37,626 bases of DNA from NCBI GenBank assembly GCA_000934455.1, contig KN889443.1:14988-52613 (forward strand), written 5' to 3'. The translations under genes and the position numbers were made by a program. Numbering within the stretch: the first letter of the stretch is position 1; each line of letters opens with the position of its first letter. Under the pieces are notes generated by a model, which did no database searches, was not told the DNA's origin, and was given only the letters and a program-made list of their open reading frames with translations. Source of the DNA: Apostichopus parvimensis. Its lineage: Eukaryota; Echinodermata; Holothuroidea; Aspidochirotida; Stichopodidae. Positions 27,501 to 33,108 of the stretch are shown piece after piece.

Positions 27501-30500
27501 ATAAGAACAAACAGTTGTCAACAATTGTGCCTTAAAGTTCAGATTACCTATGGAAATATTGAGTACTTGATTATTTCAGCCAATCAGAGGGCTTGATTTC
27601 GTTTGTGTAGTATATAACATAGAAAAAACAAAACTTTAGGTCACAGTGCAGTGATACTGCACATTTTGACATTGTCTTCTTTCCTTCGTATCAATATTCC
27701 TCAGATTTTCACTGGAGTATAATATATGTTCGTTCACTACATTATCCATTTTTCTTTCCATTTAAGAACATTTTATCTACAAACTGAACAGAGATTTGCA
27801 TTTCAAAAGGCTCACCTTGTCAGGTCAATAATTTGTCCAAGACATTGATGGCAAAAAGGTAGAACTACATGAAAATAAAGAAAGAGGTAAAGGGAAAGGT
27901 CAATATGCTGTTGATACAATAGGCTAGATTTAATGCGAAACAAAGAGTGCTATAACAATATCTTTCAGGATGACAGAGACCTTCCCTTTGTTCCCTTCCC
28001 CATCCTGGCCACGATTTTGATCTATTTGCCCTATAAAATATCTCTATCCCACTGATGACACCACAAAAGGAAAACAACATCTGGTTTGGTGAGCCTCTAC
28101 AAAATATACGAAATCACTTGTATTCACTATAAAGACAAGTGTATTCTAAAATACTGTTGTGCTGAATCTTTGGTATTCTAATTAAAGAAAACCCCGCAAA
28201 AAAACTGTAAAAATGTTTACAGAAATATCAGCCAAGGCTACAAAACGGCTGAACAATTTGCTACTCTATTGAGTGAAAATCCTGAGAAAATGCTAAATGT
28301 TATGACATTTGGTGGCTTTTTTTCCATAGGGTTCAAATGTAACTTACAACGCTATTGACAACATTTTTGACATCAACTTTTCACAGCCAAATAAATTTTC
28401 TTTTTTTTTAACTAACGGCTTGTGCGACACTAAAAACACCCAGCTTAATCGGGTCAATTGCAAATCATGTTGTGAACGATATTCAGCAGATAGAGTCAAA
28501 TATGGAACAAATTCTTTAAGCTACTATGAATTTCTAAGCAATGGGAGAGACCGAATCAGTCTCAAATAATACTCACCTTCTGAAACGCACTCCCTGATGA
28601 CCGTTTGCCCAATAGGAAAGTTCTCCATGTGAGCAGAGATAAAGTCAAGCTTCCTCCGCATAGAAACGGCATCTTCTGAAAGTTTGAAGCTAGAAACATC
28701 TCTCTGAACCTGTTCCTTCATGACCTTTACGATGACCACTTGTAGATTCTCTGGGAAGGACTGTAAAATACTTCACAAATAGAGAGATTGGGAGTTATTG
28801 AAGAGATCTGTTGCTAAACATGGCTGAGGATAGCTAGAATATGGTGTGACATCCTTTTAAGAGAAAATATGATCAAACCTTATAAACAGTACAGTATTCA
28901 TGTAGTGTTGGTAAGATCTGCAATATCATATTCTTCAATGACATTGAGAAGGAGATATGGTTGTTCAGAGGGGTTACTATCTCCATATCTATCGCCTCCG
29001 AGGATCAAACGACAGGAAGCAGACAATCAGAGACGATGCAATAATTTGATGGCCGTGAGTTGATCCAGGTTATATTTCTCCACCCCCCCCCACAACCCCC
29101 CCCCCACCTCCACATCTCTCCCTCCTCTTTCTTGATAGTTTGATTTAGTATGTTTGCTCATTATATTAATAAAATTATTCGGGATGAAATATTTGTGTCT
29201 CATATAAATACTTTTGCACTACATGTACCGTTTACAACTACTGTTGTCTTCTCGTATGGTAGGCTTGATTAAAGAGACATCTCAGGATCATAAACAATAA
29301 CCAGAAACATGATTAAGGTCTGATTCGCCTCCGATTTATTGATATTTCTCTGCATCTGCTTACGAATATTCACTTCCCAACAACTCCCAGAACGTGACTC
29401 GCGGGAGAACCAGCAAAGGTCCTTCCAGAAGCTTCGATCTGGGTCTTTTGACCACATCACGTGACATACAAAATAATGAATAGTTATGAATCAATAACCA
29501 ATCACAATACTGAAGATTATCTTTGATTTTACCAGGAGGCATTGGAAATCCTCTACACAACACTATTAACATAAAGTGAATCTCATTTATATGATATGAA
29601 AATTATCTGCACGTATCACCTCTTAGGTGGATATTAAACATCTCCCAAAATCTGACTATTGTTATCATAGCAGTATCTGTCAGCCACCAATACCTACAGT
29701 ACATTTGTTGGTATTTTGCTTTGTCTACAACTCTACAAGCTCCTTGAACAGAGATAACATAAGGCTTTAAGTTATATACCTGGCAATGGTTCTACTATTG
29801 GCAGACCTTGGTTCCACAGCTTTGTACATGTCAGCAAGGATCACAACGAGCTGCTCCTGATCCTTATCCAGACTATCATTCCACTGATATTTTTTTAAGT
29901 ACTGAGCTATCTGCAAATGTAAAGAAAAAAAACCCAGTGAACTAGACTTTCATGCTTGCTTGATAAAACAATTATATTTTTTCCTCTTCCCTTTGGTGTG
30001 TTCTCAAGCTATGCTGCATACTGTAGCCCAGGAGCTACTGTACATTTGCTGTTGTTGTCAGTATAAGGCTGTTTCATAGTTGCACCCTTCAACTACATTT
30101 ATGTGTCGCAGATTTTCTAATTGGATGGACTGATTGAGCATGAAATTAACAGCTGGACTACTGTATGTGGACTAAAAGAAATGAAAATAACGCTTGACAA
30201 GTCATAAGTTTTTAAATAACATTTTTACAAATAGAATACTCAATTCCTCAAAAGGCTTCAAAAATATAACACTGAAGTGTATATGTATGATTATTGCAAA
30301 TTTTAGCCATTTCTGAATTAATGCTTTGGTTAAACAACTAATATAAGCATTTTAAATTGGTATTCCAAAACTATAACTATTTTGTGTGTCAGTTACAAAT
30401 GCAAGCAAAGAAGACTAAGTTAAGGAACATACTAGAAGTTAGGTTCAACCATCATACAACAAGTATTGACTTGGGTCACATTCCTCATCCAAGGTAATTA

Positions 30501-31321
30501 GGTCAAACTTGAATGTCACAACAGCCAGTCACTTTTCATGATGTTGATTTTTGTCCCAGAAATCCAGAGGTTTAAGCATATGGATCCAGAACGCTCCACT
30601 ATTTCTCACATTTTTTTCTATGGGGGAGGGTGGGGGGGAGTTTGCTGAAAGTTTAAAATTGGTAATGAACACTACTAACACCTAAATTACTTAGTAAATT
30701 TGTAAAATGTAATCTCTGTCAAGTTTAACCTTTCTTAAGTGAGTCAACTGTTTTAATGAGTCTTCTTCCTGCAGACAGTTTACGAACATATTCCACAGGG
30801 ATGATTCTTCAGCTTGCAAGGAAAGTTCTGTAATTCAAAACAAAACAAGTATGTGTAAAACGTGATGTAAAAGATATTTCTTCAGATGAAATTTATGAAT
30901 ATTCTAGTTTACTTTCTGTACTGTTACATATTACGCATAGGGCATAGACACTACATTGTGCAAAAAGCAATCAAAATTATTGAAAACTATTCTGTATGAA
31001 AGGAAAAGATGCGATGCATGCCAATGGCTATCATTTTAATATAAATTATGGAAATATATCAAGGATGAAAAATAAATATTAATAGTCAAACTAAAGAACA
31101 GGAAAAGAGTTACTGTAATATCAAAAAATTTGAAAAATAGATGGTACTCAGTATATGTGACTGAGAAGAAGTTTGAAATTGATACCTTGCAGATTTAACA
31201 AAACCAGATCCATGTTGAAATTGTTTGCCTTTGTTGGATTCTGTGGACAAATTTATAGCAAAATGACCAATTTACCTTCCTTGTCCAGACGGAAAAGATT
31301 AGAAATGTGCTCTAAAACCAA
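378..31321 (-). CDS. THADA: THADA orthologue, tRNA Nm32 methyltransferase regulatory subunit; 35 exons, 3' end missing
   Basis: THADA is a large HEAT/ARM-like helical-repeat protein. With FTSJ1 (yeast Trm7-Trm732) it directs 2'-O-methylation of tRNA position 32; in flies and mammals it is also linked to energy storage and calcium handling. Exons in gene order: 31276-31321, 30730-30827, 29780-29910, 28577-28770, 27816-27864, 25749-25927, 23989-24080, 23027-23247, 22179-22353, 21667-21733, 20992-21185, 20109-20258, 19276-19533, 18514-18669, 17688-17804, 16970-17084, 16100-16251, 15086-15384, 14329-14468, 13461-13627, 12383-12492, 11427-11553, 10728-10838, 10215-10337, 9514-9605, 8953-9036, 7593-7721, 6827-6995, 5635-5750, 4492-5071, 3595-3722, 2697-2760, 1275-1419, 828-953, 378-547. 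All phases match and the sum is 5274 nt (1758 codons). Motifs shared with human include MVLVCCWRSMKEV, HRGAFELAY, RNSSTLLFSAL, MTGREFFSRFPSL and MAARAL; these fall in or near the DUF2428 region. The C-terminus lies off the left edge and the start codon is uncertain. Confidence 0.95.
828..953 (-). CDS. THADA: THADA exon (window exon 34)
   Basis: Encodes RLWNLLLHLLLRDEMLVQQV and AVRGLQKIARHTELVTK, matching human ALWKCVLTLLQSEEQAVRDA. The acceptor is TATTTTCTCAG and the donor AGGTAAAA. Confidence 0.9.
1275..1419 (-). CDS. THADA: THADA exon (window exon 33)
   Basis: Encodes GTWDMLAEWTEFVESSYAEE and then SSTELSISVSAALSDVMLAS, corresponding to human ELKQWVQLVILSCEDHLPTE and SRLAVVEVLTS. The acceptor is CACTTACAG and the donor AGGTATGG. 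Confidence 0.88.
1986..2070 (+). repeat. dispersed intronic repeat, copy 1
   Basis: Starts TATGGTACATAAATGACAAG and ends AGACCAGATG. It is alignable end to end, with small gaps, to 2908-2993 on the same strand. The two copies flank THADA window exon 32. Confidence 0.8.
2557..2618 (+). mobile_element. 3' tail of a LINE/SINE-type retroposon
   Basis: The string GTGAAGCGCTTTGA followed by TTTAGCGCTATATAAATGAC and a TTTATTTATTTA tail is the 3'-end type carried by many L2/CR1-like LINEs and SINEs of marine animals. No reverse transcriptase or tRNA-like head is visible upstream, so the copy is 5'-truncated. It lies antisense in a THADA intron. Confidence 0.6.
2697..2760 (-). CDS. THADA: THADA exon (window exon 32)
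   Basis: Encodes DDICSPIISITAKLLLESGT, against human RSEIQSVALRLASKVISHH. It is bounded by TTTTTTACAG and GAGGTATT. It is flanked on both sides by copies of an intronic repeat (1986-2070 and 2908-2993). Confidence 0.85.
2908..2993 (+). repeat. dispersed intronic repeat, copy 2
   Basis: Starts TATGGTACATAAACGACAAG and ends AGACCAGATG; partner of 1986-2070. The pair could be a local duplication or two insertions of one short element. Confidence 0.8.
3595..3722 (-). CDS. THADA: THADA exon (window exon 31)
   Basis: Encodes ALQVLADHFPIQEVTRHLST and NMSRLAFFKNMLELANCHFI, at the human HPECFCKILKILHCM to LTPKEFLIWTMDIA region. It has an ACACCCACAG acceptor and an AGGTAAAA donor. Confidence 0.88.
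4492..5071 (-). CDS. THADA: THADA exon (window exon 30), unusually long at 580 nt
   Basis: Starts QNRCATTRAAFMQIINSVLI (human RQNPCLVTRAVYIDILFLL) and includes LLCSPLYEVRLIGLNFILDE (human LLESAFPEVRSLTLEALLEK). It ends GSEHNVACLGK. It is about four times the mean exon length in this gene. It also carries an extra acidic linker (about TSEDRGECKPANGLCKAQET) that human lacks in this form. Confidence 0.95.
5635..5750 (-). CDS. THADA: THADA exon (window exon 29)
   Basis: Encodes VKNLIEAHVKKAGTISAIIN and then QFFKDVLPLLKSYSWIS, at the place of human LLQAYSDSKHGTNSDFQHEL. Conservation is low; the call rests on clean splice sites (GTCAACAG and TTGGTAAG) and matching phase. Confidence 0.87.
6827..6995 (-). 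CDS. THADA: THADA exon (window exon 28)
   Basis: Encodes CSQCAVYKTRCMAARALSSL and continues to CVNQNQLHGILLM, against human CGHSPVYHSREMAARALVPF and CFRQNHIHGTLLQ. Phase places the acceptor at CCTTTAATAG, ten bases before a decoy TTCACAG. Confidence 0.93.
7321..7616. repeat. minisatellite of nine 31-33 bp units carrying a THADA splice donor
   Basis: Each unit on the plus strand begins TATCATCTCTACA and ends GATGACAAG or a close variant (unit starts near 7323, 7354, 7385, 7418, 7449, 7481, 7512, 7543 and 7575, with a partial one at 7608). On the minus strand each unit reads CTTGTCATC-N-GGTAATTGTA or similar. The unit nearest the gene is the 3' end of THADA window exon 27 with its true donor. 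Eight of nine units keep a GT at the donor position. Confidence 0.9.
7593..7721 (-). CDS. THADA: THADA exon (window exon 27), 3' end shared with a minisatellite
   Basis: Encodes LLHPSLFPTLIILSHLHPSY and ends STKEMIPLVI, matching human RHPSMFLLLLVLERLYASP and GPFVPFIM. The last 24 or so bases plus the GTAATTG donor are one unit of the tandem array at 7321-7616. Read-through past the donor meets a TAA at once. Confidence 0.93.
7925..8050 (+). mobile_element. tRNA-derived SINE relic (tentative)
   Basis: TTTGGCGCATTGGACTCGG resembles an A-box region and CCGGTTCAGAGCC a B box at the right distance for a tRNA-like head. A unique-looking tail follows. No clear direct repeats or A-rich end were found, so the boundaries are rough. 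Confidence 0.4.
8953..9036 (-). CDS. THADA: THADA exon (window exon 26)
   Basis: Encodes MTGREFFSRFPSLHAFLIKQ, against human MTGREFFSRFPSLYPFLLKQ. It has a TTATTTTGCAG acceptor and an AGGTATTG donor. Confidence 0.96.
9514..9605 (-). CDS. THADA: THADA exon (window exon 25)
   Basis: Encodes VRNSSTLLFSALVTRIFGVN and REKDELSKKN, almost identical to human VRNSSTLLFSALITRIFGVK. The donor is TTGGTAAAT. Confidence 0.96.
10215..10337 (-). CDS. THADA: THADA exon (window exon 24)
   Basis: Encodes VHALNILRALYRDTRLGEEV and a following VAEGVVAAVGGFGSKQWA, against human VHALNILRALFRDTRLGENI. It has 41 whole codons. The first part of this exon plus its acceptor region is duplicated just upstream in the intron (10367-10410). 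Confidence 0.96.
10367..10410 (-). repeat. partial duplicate of the 5' part of THADA window exon 24
   Basis: GATACAATGCCCTCAAGATG recurs exactly here and at 10304; similarity continues through the acceptor region into the intron, 63 bp apart. The copy lacks the ACCTAG bases that form the true acceptor, so it should be silent. Confidence 0.85.
10728..10838 (-). CDS. THADA: THADA exon (window exon 23)
   Basis: Encodes AIVGTEPDVPGKTNLKETMR and SLIKLVADESNSETAEK, matching human ALLASEPKKGRMDLLKITMK. It has 37 whole codons, a TCTCACAG acceptor and an AAGGTGAGT donor. Confidence 0.94.
11427..11553 (-). CDS. THADA: THADA exon (window exon 22)
   Basis: Contains CLPRQWLHDLLSAV and LCATRRSAGVPFAIQ, against human KLPEQWLWSVLEEI and LCATRRSAGIPFYIQ. 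The acceptor is CTTCATCAG and the donor CAGGTATT. Confidence 0.96.
11753..11853. repeat. four tandem 26 bp units, each a hairpin
   Basis: The unit is CTAACACTCATAGGAGTGTC plus a short spacer. In the last unit TAACACTC-ATAG-GAGTGTTA is a perfect 8 bp inverted repeat, and this unit runs straight into the SINE head at 11846. Confidence 0.85.
11846..12080 (+). mobile_element. tRNA-derived SINE
   Basis: An A box TAGCTCAGTGG (11851-11861) and a B box GGTTCAAGTC (11895-11904) are spaced as in a tRNA. A body of about 170 bp follows, ending in a short ATAC repeat (AAATACATACATACA). It is inserted antisense in the THADA intron 5' of window exon 22. The pol III boxes look intact; it has no coding capacity, as expected for a SINE. 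Confidence 0.8.
12383..12492 (-). CDS. THADA: THADA exon (window exon 21)
   Basis: Contains ESKHRGAFELAYAGFEKLS, against human QSRHRGAFELAYTGFVKLT. The donor is AGGTTAGT and the acceptor TTCTCTCAG. The intron upstream holds a pyrimidine-rich minisatellite. Confidence 0.96.
12575..12770. repeat. pyrimidine-rich minisatellite
   Basis: Degenerate units of roughly 27-36 bp around CCATCAAATCAACACCCCCT recur about six times. On the THADA sense strand the array is G-rich (GGGGAGGGGGTGTTGATTTG type). The open frame across it is a repeat artefact. Confidence 0.85.
12925..13022. repeat. degenerate array of about 15 bp units
   Basis: TAGCTTGTGGTCTG and variants recur about seven times. Looser AGCTTGT copies continue to about 13050. 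Confidence 0.8.
13461..13627 (-). CDS. THADA: THADA exon (window exon 20), followed by a GC donor
   Basis: Contains VTPQMVLVCCWRSMKEVSLT, nearly identical to human VTAQMVLVCCWRSMKEVALL (DUF2428 core). The 3' splice donor is GCAAGT directly after AAACAG; no GT donor in frame is available nearby, so this is a GC-AG intron. Phase puts the acceptor at GAAGACAG, which has a weak pyrimidine tract. Confidence 0.95.
14329..14468 (-). CDS. THADA: THADA exon (window exon 19)
   Basis: Includes LSLEVADVASPTVCNSSPEG and YIPETSD, aligned with human STVVSPVIQSSSPEGLIPMDTD. The acceptor is TTGTTTCAG and the donor AGGTTAGA. Confidence 0.95.
15086..15384 (-). CDS. THADA: THADA exon (window exon 18)
   Basis: Includes ALRLAARSKPHHCETAAYLL (human ALELSTSTKPYDCVTASYLL) and SMLEAAVSGPMYGILHCVRA (human SLLQAAAAFPLYGRVHCITG). 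This is among the best conserved stretches in the window and lies at the front of the DUF2428 region. The donor is CAGGTATA. Confidence 0.96.
15881..15965. repeat. two tandem copies of a 42 bp unit
   Basis: CAAGAGATCA...AGAGATCTGTAAACAG occurs twice back to back. It lies in the THADA intron between window exons 18 and 17. Confidence 0.75.
16100..16251 (-). CDS. THADA: THADA exon (window exon 17)
   Basis: Includes SGLLLQRLTDTFDVNKVMTF and DLLKEITQECLGWE, matching human RFQTLMECFTSTFEEVKILA and FDLLMKL. The acceptor is TGCTTCCTAG and the donor GAAGTATG. Confidence 0.93.
16641..16731. repeat. TTGCAA/TTGCAT low-complexity array
   Basis: Some ten TTGCA words in 91 bases (for example GTTGCAATGTTGCATGTTGC). 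The word TTGCAA is self-complementary, so the array can fold on either strand. Confidence 0.8.
16970..17084 (-). CDS. THADA: THADA exon (window exon 16)
   Basis: Encodes RFLENLWHLLMEGLSPGYSY and QRTTSLLIITTVRSIFK. Human has MSSICNSLFEALFPGSSYST and FSALTILGSI here. The acceptor is GTAAAACAG and the donor AGGTATAC. Confidence 0.93.
17688..17804 (-). CDS. THADA: THADA exon (window exon 15)
   Basis: Encodes MLYRLKDSSKSFGKSVKESQ and a charged linker ending LLKGKLNVYK. It follows the human LFCRIQESSQVLYKLEQSK region, is poorly conserved as in other THADA proteins, and has 39 whole codons. Confidence 0.88.
18514..18669 (-). CDS. THADA: THADA exon (window exon 14)
   Basis: Starts IILDALGLLCDSKKTTEEL (human VRIDTLGLLCESNRSTEIV) and ends with FRQQLVAMMKK (human VRQQICSLLKK). 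It has 52 whole codons and an AAAGTAAGT donor. Confidence 0.95.
19276..19533 (-). CDS. THADA: THADA exon (window exon 13)
   Basis: Starts YFIPKVLKCNPSCLSFVV (human YYLPKLLSYSPESLQYMV) and includes SRRLNILIMWLKVARSVG. It has 86 whole codons, a TATTTCAG acceptor and a CAAGTAAGT donor. It carries an internal palindrome GTTACCATGGTAAC at about 19449-19462. Confidence 0.93.
20109..20258 (-). CDS. THADA: THADA exon (window exon 12)
   Basis: Starts ASELLEKLFKQHFHKIKD, aligned with human ASDLLETMFRNHKSHLK, and continues to DWCTVWIKPSLTILLGDSL. It is fifty whole codons with phase 0 at both ends. Confidence 0.95.
20992..21185 (-). CDS. THADA: THADA exon (window exon 11)
   Basis: Includes SWHVRCKYRLLVSMVPYFNV and MTEQSIAPY, corresponding to human EWHIKGKYTCLGCLVECIGV and MGDQSLVPY. 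The conserved spacing gives strong support. The donor is TATGTGAGT. Confidence 0.95.
21667..21733 (-). CDS. THADA: THADA exon (window exon 10)
   Basis: Encodes GIRHQCRSIFENLIETHIIC, colinear with human ALRHQTKIMFKNLLQMHRL. It has a CTTCTTCACAG acceptor and an AAGGTAAAG donor. Confidence 0.95.
22179..22353 (-). CDS. THADA: THADA exon (window exon 9)
   Basis: Encodes LTEASWSLCAARTIVQWGIV and ends with KELMGYIWKSWDHPVD, matching human GRLLEYVYTHWEHPLD. The donor is GATGTAAGC and the acceptor TTTACATAG. Confidence 0.95.
23027..23247 (-). CDS. THADA: THADA exon (window exon 8)
   Basis: Encodes LLCLLGYNAGQKDKAVTM, then SCLFLLHGILAMHS and VAFWELMNLSD. It corresponds to human VLFLCQGTLAMLDW and following residues. 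The acceptor is TTGTTGACAG and the donor AGGTATGT. Confidence 0.92.
23989..24080 (-). CDS. THADA: THADA exon (window exon 7)
   Basis: Encodes MFSLDCRSAAGLTVALIAKL and then RLGEDDSLKQ, matching human VQSTSGLAIILFIKTMF. It has a TTGATGTAG acceptor and a CAGGTCTG donor, and ends on a codon boundary. Confidence 0.9.
24420..25208. repeat. minisatellite of nine units of about 90 bp
   Basis: Units begin GAAATGACTTAAGTACATG, continue CTGTATGAGTGACTCT and TAGGTTGAAAGACTTTCCAT, and end GTTTCTCAATCCA. Starts fall near 24421, 24510, 24598, 24689, 24776, 24863, 24952, 25041 and 25130. It lies in the THADA intron between window exons 7 and 6. The period near 90 keeps one minus-strand frame open over several units. 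Confidence 0.92.
25749..25927 (-). CDS. THADA: THADA exon (window exon 6)
   Basis: Encodes FMNHCLACLKIVMSLAQKYS followed by a segment with LEGVTDHSLQVLND. It aligns with human QLMNDLLVGIRVSMMLVQKV. The acceptor is CCAAACAG and the donor TGGTAAAG. Confidence 0.92.
26008..26988 (+). repeat. repeat copy A in a THADA intron (relative of the sequence upstream of the 33106 gene)
   Basis: From about GGTTTTGATAAC at the left to GTGATACAATCAT at the right it aligns with 32676-33108. Shared blocks include AAATATTCAGGCAG, TCTACAGCTTTGGATAATTC, ACCCAGGATGT, GAGTTTATATTGTCAC and AAAAGCCACCAGTT. Inside are three units of about 110-120 bp (AATTTATTGGTT...CACAATTTGATAT). It also carries the insertion at 26189-26586, which copy B lacks. 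Confidence 0.85.
26189..26586. mobile_element. palindromic MITE-like element, inserted in repeat copy A
   Basis: The outer ends ATACAA and TTGTAT are inverted and flanked by AAT on both sides. The left 171 bases (26191-26361) are a long imperfect palindrome: ACAAATAATGAATGG pairs with CCATTCATTATTTGT and TTCCATTCAAC with GTTGAATGGAA around GAGGCGCAGCCGA. The right part starts TTATACAACACC (26363) and ends with its inverse near 26574-26588, so two nested elements are possible. The relative at 32676-33108 has an empty site. No transposase is encoded. Confidence 0.75.
27816..27864 (-). CDS. THADA: THADA exon (window exon 5), 49 nt micro-like exon
   Basis: Encodes LPFCHQCLGQIIDLT between a TTTTCATGTAG acceptor and an AGGTGAGCC donor. 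It is one of the shortest exons in the gene. Its phases (two bases on each side) join neighbours at 28577 and 25927 without a break. Confidence 0.85.
28577..28770 (-). CDS. THADA: THADA exon (window exon 4)
   Basis: Contains SILQSFPENLQVVIVKVM and DFISAHMENFPIGQTVI; human has SCMENFNLGRASV at this place. Phase forces the acceptor at TTTGTGAAG rather than the nearer TTTTACAG ten bases downstream. Using the latter would shift the frame. Confidence 0.88.
29780..29910 (-). CDS. THADA: THADA exon (window exon 3)
   Basis: It encodes IAQYLKKYQWNDSLDKDQEQ and then LVVILADMYKAVEPRSANSR, the N-terminal helical repeats. It has an ACATTTGCAG acceptor and an AGGTATAT donor, and leaves two bases over. Confidence 0.88.
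30730..30827 (-). CDS. THADA: THADA exon (window exon 2)
   Basis: The exon encodes a segment with SSLWNMFVNCLQEEDSLKQL, which corresponds to human NLASLLLHCVQLTDGVSQIH. The acceptor is GAATTACAG and the donor GGTTAAAC. It ends on a codon boundary. Confidence 0.85.
31276..31321 (-). CDS. THADA: THADA exon (window exon 1)
   Basis: The acceptor TTGTTCTGTAG and donor GGTAAAT bound 15 codons plus one base: LVLEHISNLFRLDKE. It joins in frame to the next exon and aligns loosely with the human N-terminal stretch around ICHQDLETLKSF. It is short and weakly conserved, so the call rests on splice sites and phase. Confidence 0.65.
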
Positions 31322-32250
31322 CTACAGAACAAGTAGCATGAAAGAGGTTATTACAATCTGAATAAGGCATTCTTCCAAAGATAACAAAGTAGGATTTTGC
31401 CCAATTCTCTCAACTTTTCTCAAGTCTAGCCAATTGATGTTTTTCCTGGTCTCTCAAGTTTGGGGATGAAACACTGTTTATCTCCCTATTTTTGTGAAAG
31501 AAAGATTAGTAGATGTTGTATATATACATGTATTGCTCATATGTTACCTATTGAGATACTATTGTTAATTTATTTTACAACCAGAATGCTGTTTTCAATG
31601 GTATTGTAACACATGTATCCAATTTGAAGATTACTAATGATGTGAAATTTGTGAATTAAAGGACTTTCAGCAACCTTGTATCATAAACCACTTTGGTAGG
31701 TAAAACACTTGGAAATAAGTTAAAGTAGTCATTTATATAACAAAGTGGCAAGTTTGATATAAAGCATTGTTAAATGTAAAACATTAAATTGATATATTGT
31801 TATTCAAGTAGAAAACATTATGAAGAAAGGAAAATAGTTCACATGGCTACCTACTGAATTTAAAGGTAGAGATTGTTACGACAGTTGTTTTGTTTATGAA
31901 ATATTTCAATATAATCTAATCAAATAACTAGTCAATGGCATTGGGTTAACAACTTGTTAACAAGTGGCTGGCCTGAGGCTGAAGTACAGTACAACGATAT
32001 AAGTTGATTCGCGGAACTGATTCTAATATGCAAGAAACAAAGCATATCTGCAGTTGCGAATATGAAACGAGGTATTAGCAAAGTAGTGACGTAACGATAA
32101 AATAAACTCCAGGTTACGAGAATTATTATCAAGGTTCGAAATGGTATGCTGTCATTATTATGAATCCAATGAATTGTGTCAATCGGATAGAAAATCACTC
32201 ATGGCTTCGAGTATGTCGCGCAAAACGTGAATCTGTGCGTTGTTCTGTAC

Positions 32251-32286
32251 CGAGGTGCACTGGTGTAAAGTAGATCCTATTGACAT
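32251..32286 (-). CDS. THADA: candidate THADA first coding exon
   Basis: An ATG at the high end opens a 12-codon stretch (MSIGSTLHQCTS) ending at a GTACAG donor. It ends in phase 0, which is what the next exon (31276-31321) needs. There is no recognisable homology over so short a piece, and any ATG exon of the right phase in 31.3-33 kb could replace it. Treat it as a guess from phase and position. Confidence 0.25.
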
Positions 32287-32675
32287 GCAATATCGAACTA
32301 CAGTATAGCGAATCTTTCCAAAGGACCGATGATTCTCACAACATCGTAAGGATCATATACGGTTACAGTTTCGATGTAAGGGGGGGGGGGCGGTAATTGG
32401 GGTTGATAGTGGATCAATTTGTTTGGTTTTCTTGAAGATGTTTATATTACACTATACGAGAAACAAACACATGTGTATGTCTAACTGTTTTGTTAAAATG
32501 TCCTTTCACAAATAGCTCCTATAATATATGCAAACTGAACATAACAAAGAATACATATTTCATTTTTTCAGTTTGGTCATTTAGTGAAATTCATATTTTG
32601 CAGTTAATTTATGGTTGGCGAAAATAATTGCTATATATAAATTCAATGTAAGTCAATTTTTAGTGTGATTTTTTT
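32287..32675. promoter_or_regulatory. presumed divergent promoter region between THADA and the 33106 gene
   Basis: This is the space between the minus-strand THADA start region and the plus-strand gene. It includes an 11-base G run at about 32380 and AT-rich sequence. No TATA box or initiator can be assigned with confidence; the call is positional only. Confidence 0.35.
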
Positions 32676-33108
32676 CATAAGGTTTTGATAACCCTCCTTG
32701 CGGGACTTGTACACCCTCCCCCATCTCTCCCCAAATAAAATACACTTTCCCGGCAGTTATATATATTTAAATATTCAGGCAGATTTTTTTCAATTATATT
32801 CAATGTATTCTACAGCTTTGGATAATTCCTTATAGATTAATTAGTCTTATTTACCCAGGATGTGCCGAGTTTATATTGTCACGCAGTGCAGTATCACTTT
32901 GCATTTAAATTTATTGGTTACGGTAATATGCTCTGTAAGAGTTAATTCTACAGTCCATCACAATTTGATATCAACTTAAATTAAGTTAACTTTGTAATTA
33001 AATTTATTGGTCCTGGTATAAAACTCAAAAAGTGTTCATGCTACAGTACATCACAACTTGATATGAAAAAATTTAAAAGCCACCAGTTTATTAAGTGATA
33101 CAATCATG
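32676..33108 (+). repeat. repeat copy B, ending at the start codon of the 33106 gene
   Basis: It aligns block by block with 26008-26988 without the MITE-like insertion, and has two rather than three of the internal 110 bp units. Similarity runs through GTGATACAATCAT and stops there; the ATG of the downstream gene is made from the last bases of this block. It would supply the 5' UTR and perhaps the promoter. Confidence 0.82.

Larger units (their letters stand above)
1420..30729 (-). other. THADA: THADA introns over 300 bases without a separately listed feature
   Basis: In these introns I see only AT-rich unique-looking sequence and short homopolymers: 2761-2900, 3723-4491, 5072-5634, 5751-6826, 8060-8952, 9037-9513, 9606-10214, 10839-11426 (has a G-rich and a C-rich tract), 13628-14328, 14469-15085, 16252-16630, 17085-17687 (C14 at 17222), 17805-18513 (C-rich tract about 18215-18240), 18670-19275, 19534-20108, 20259-20991, 21186-21666, 21734-22178, 22354-23026, 23248-23988, 27865-28576, 28771-29779 (C-rich tract 29081-29116) and 29911-30729. 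Short open frames here show no codon or homology signal. Confidence 0.6.

Noticed and set aside
31932-32198. 88-codon minus-strand open frame upstream of THADA
   Set aside because: No likeness to the THADA N-terminus, no donor in the right phase, and low-complexity composition.
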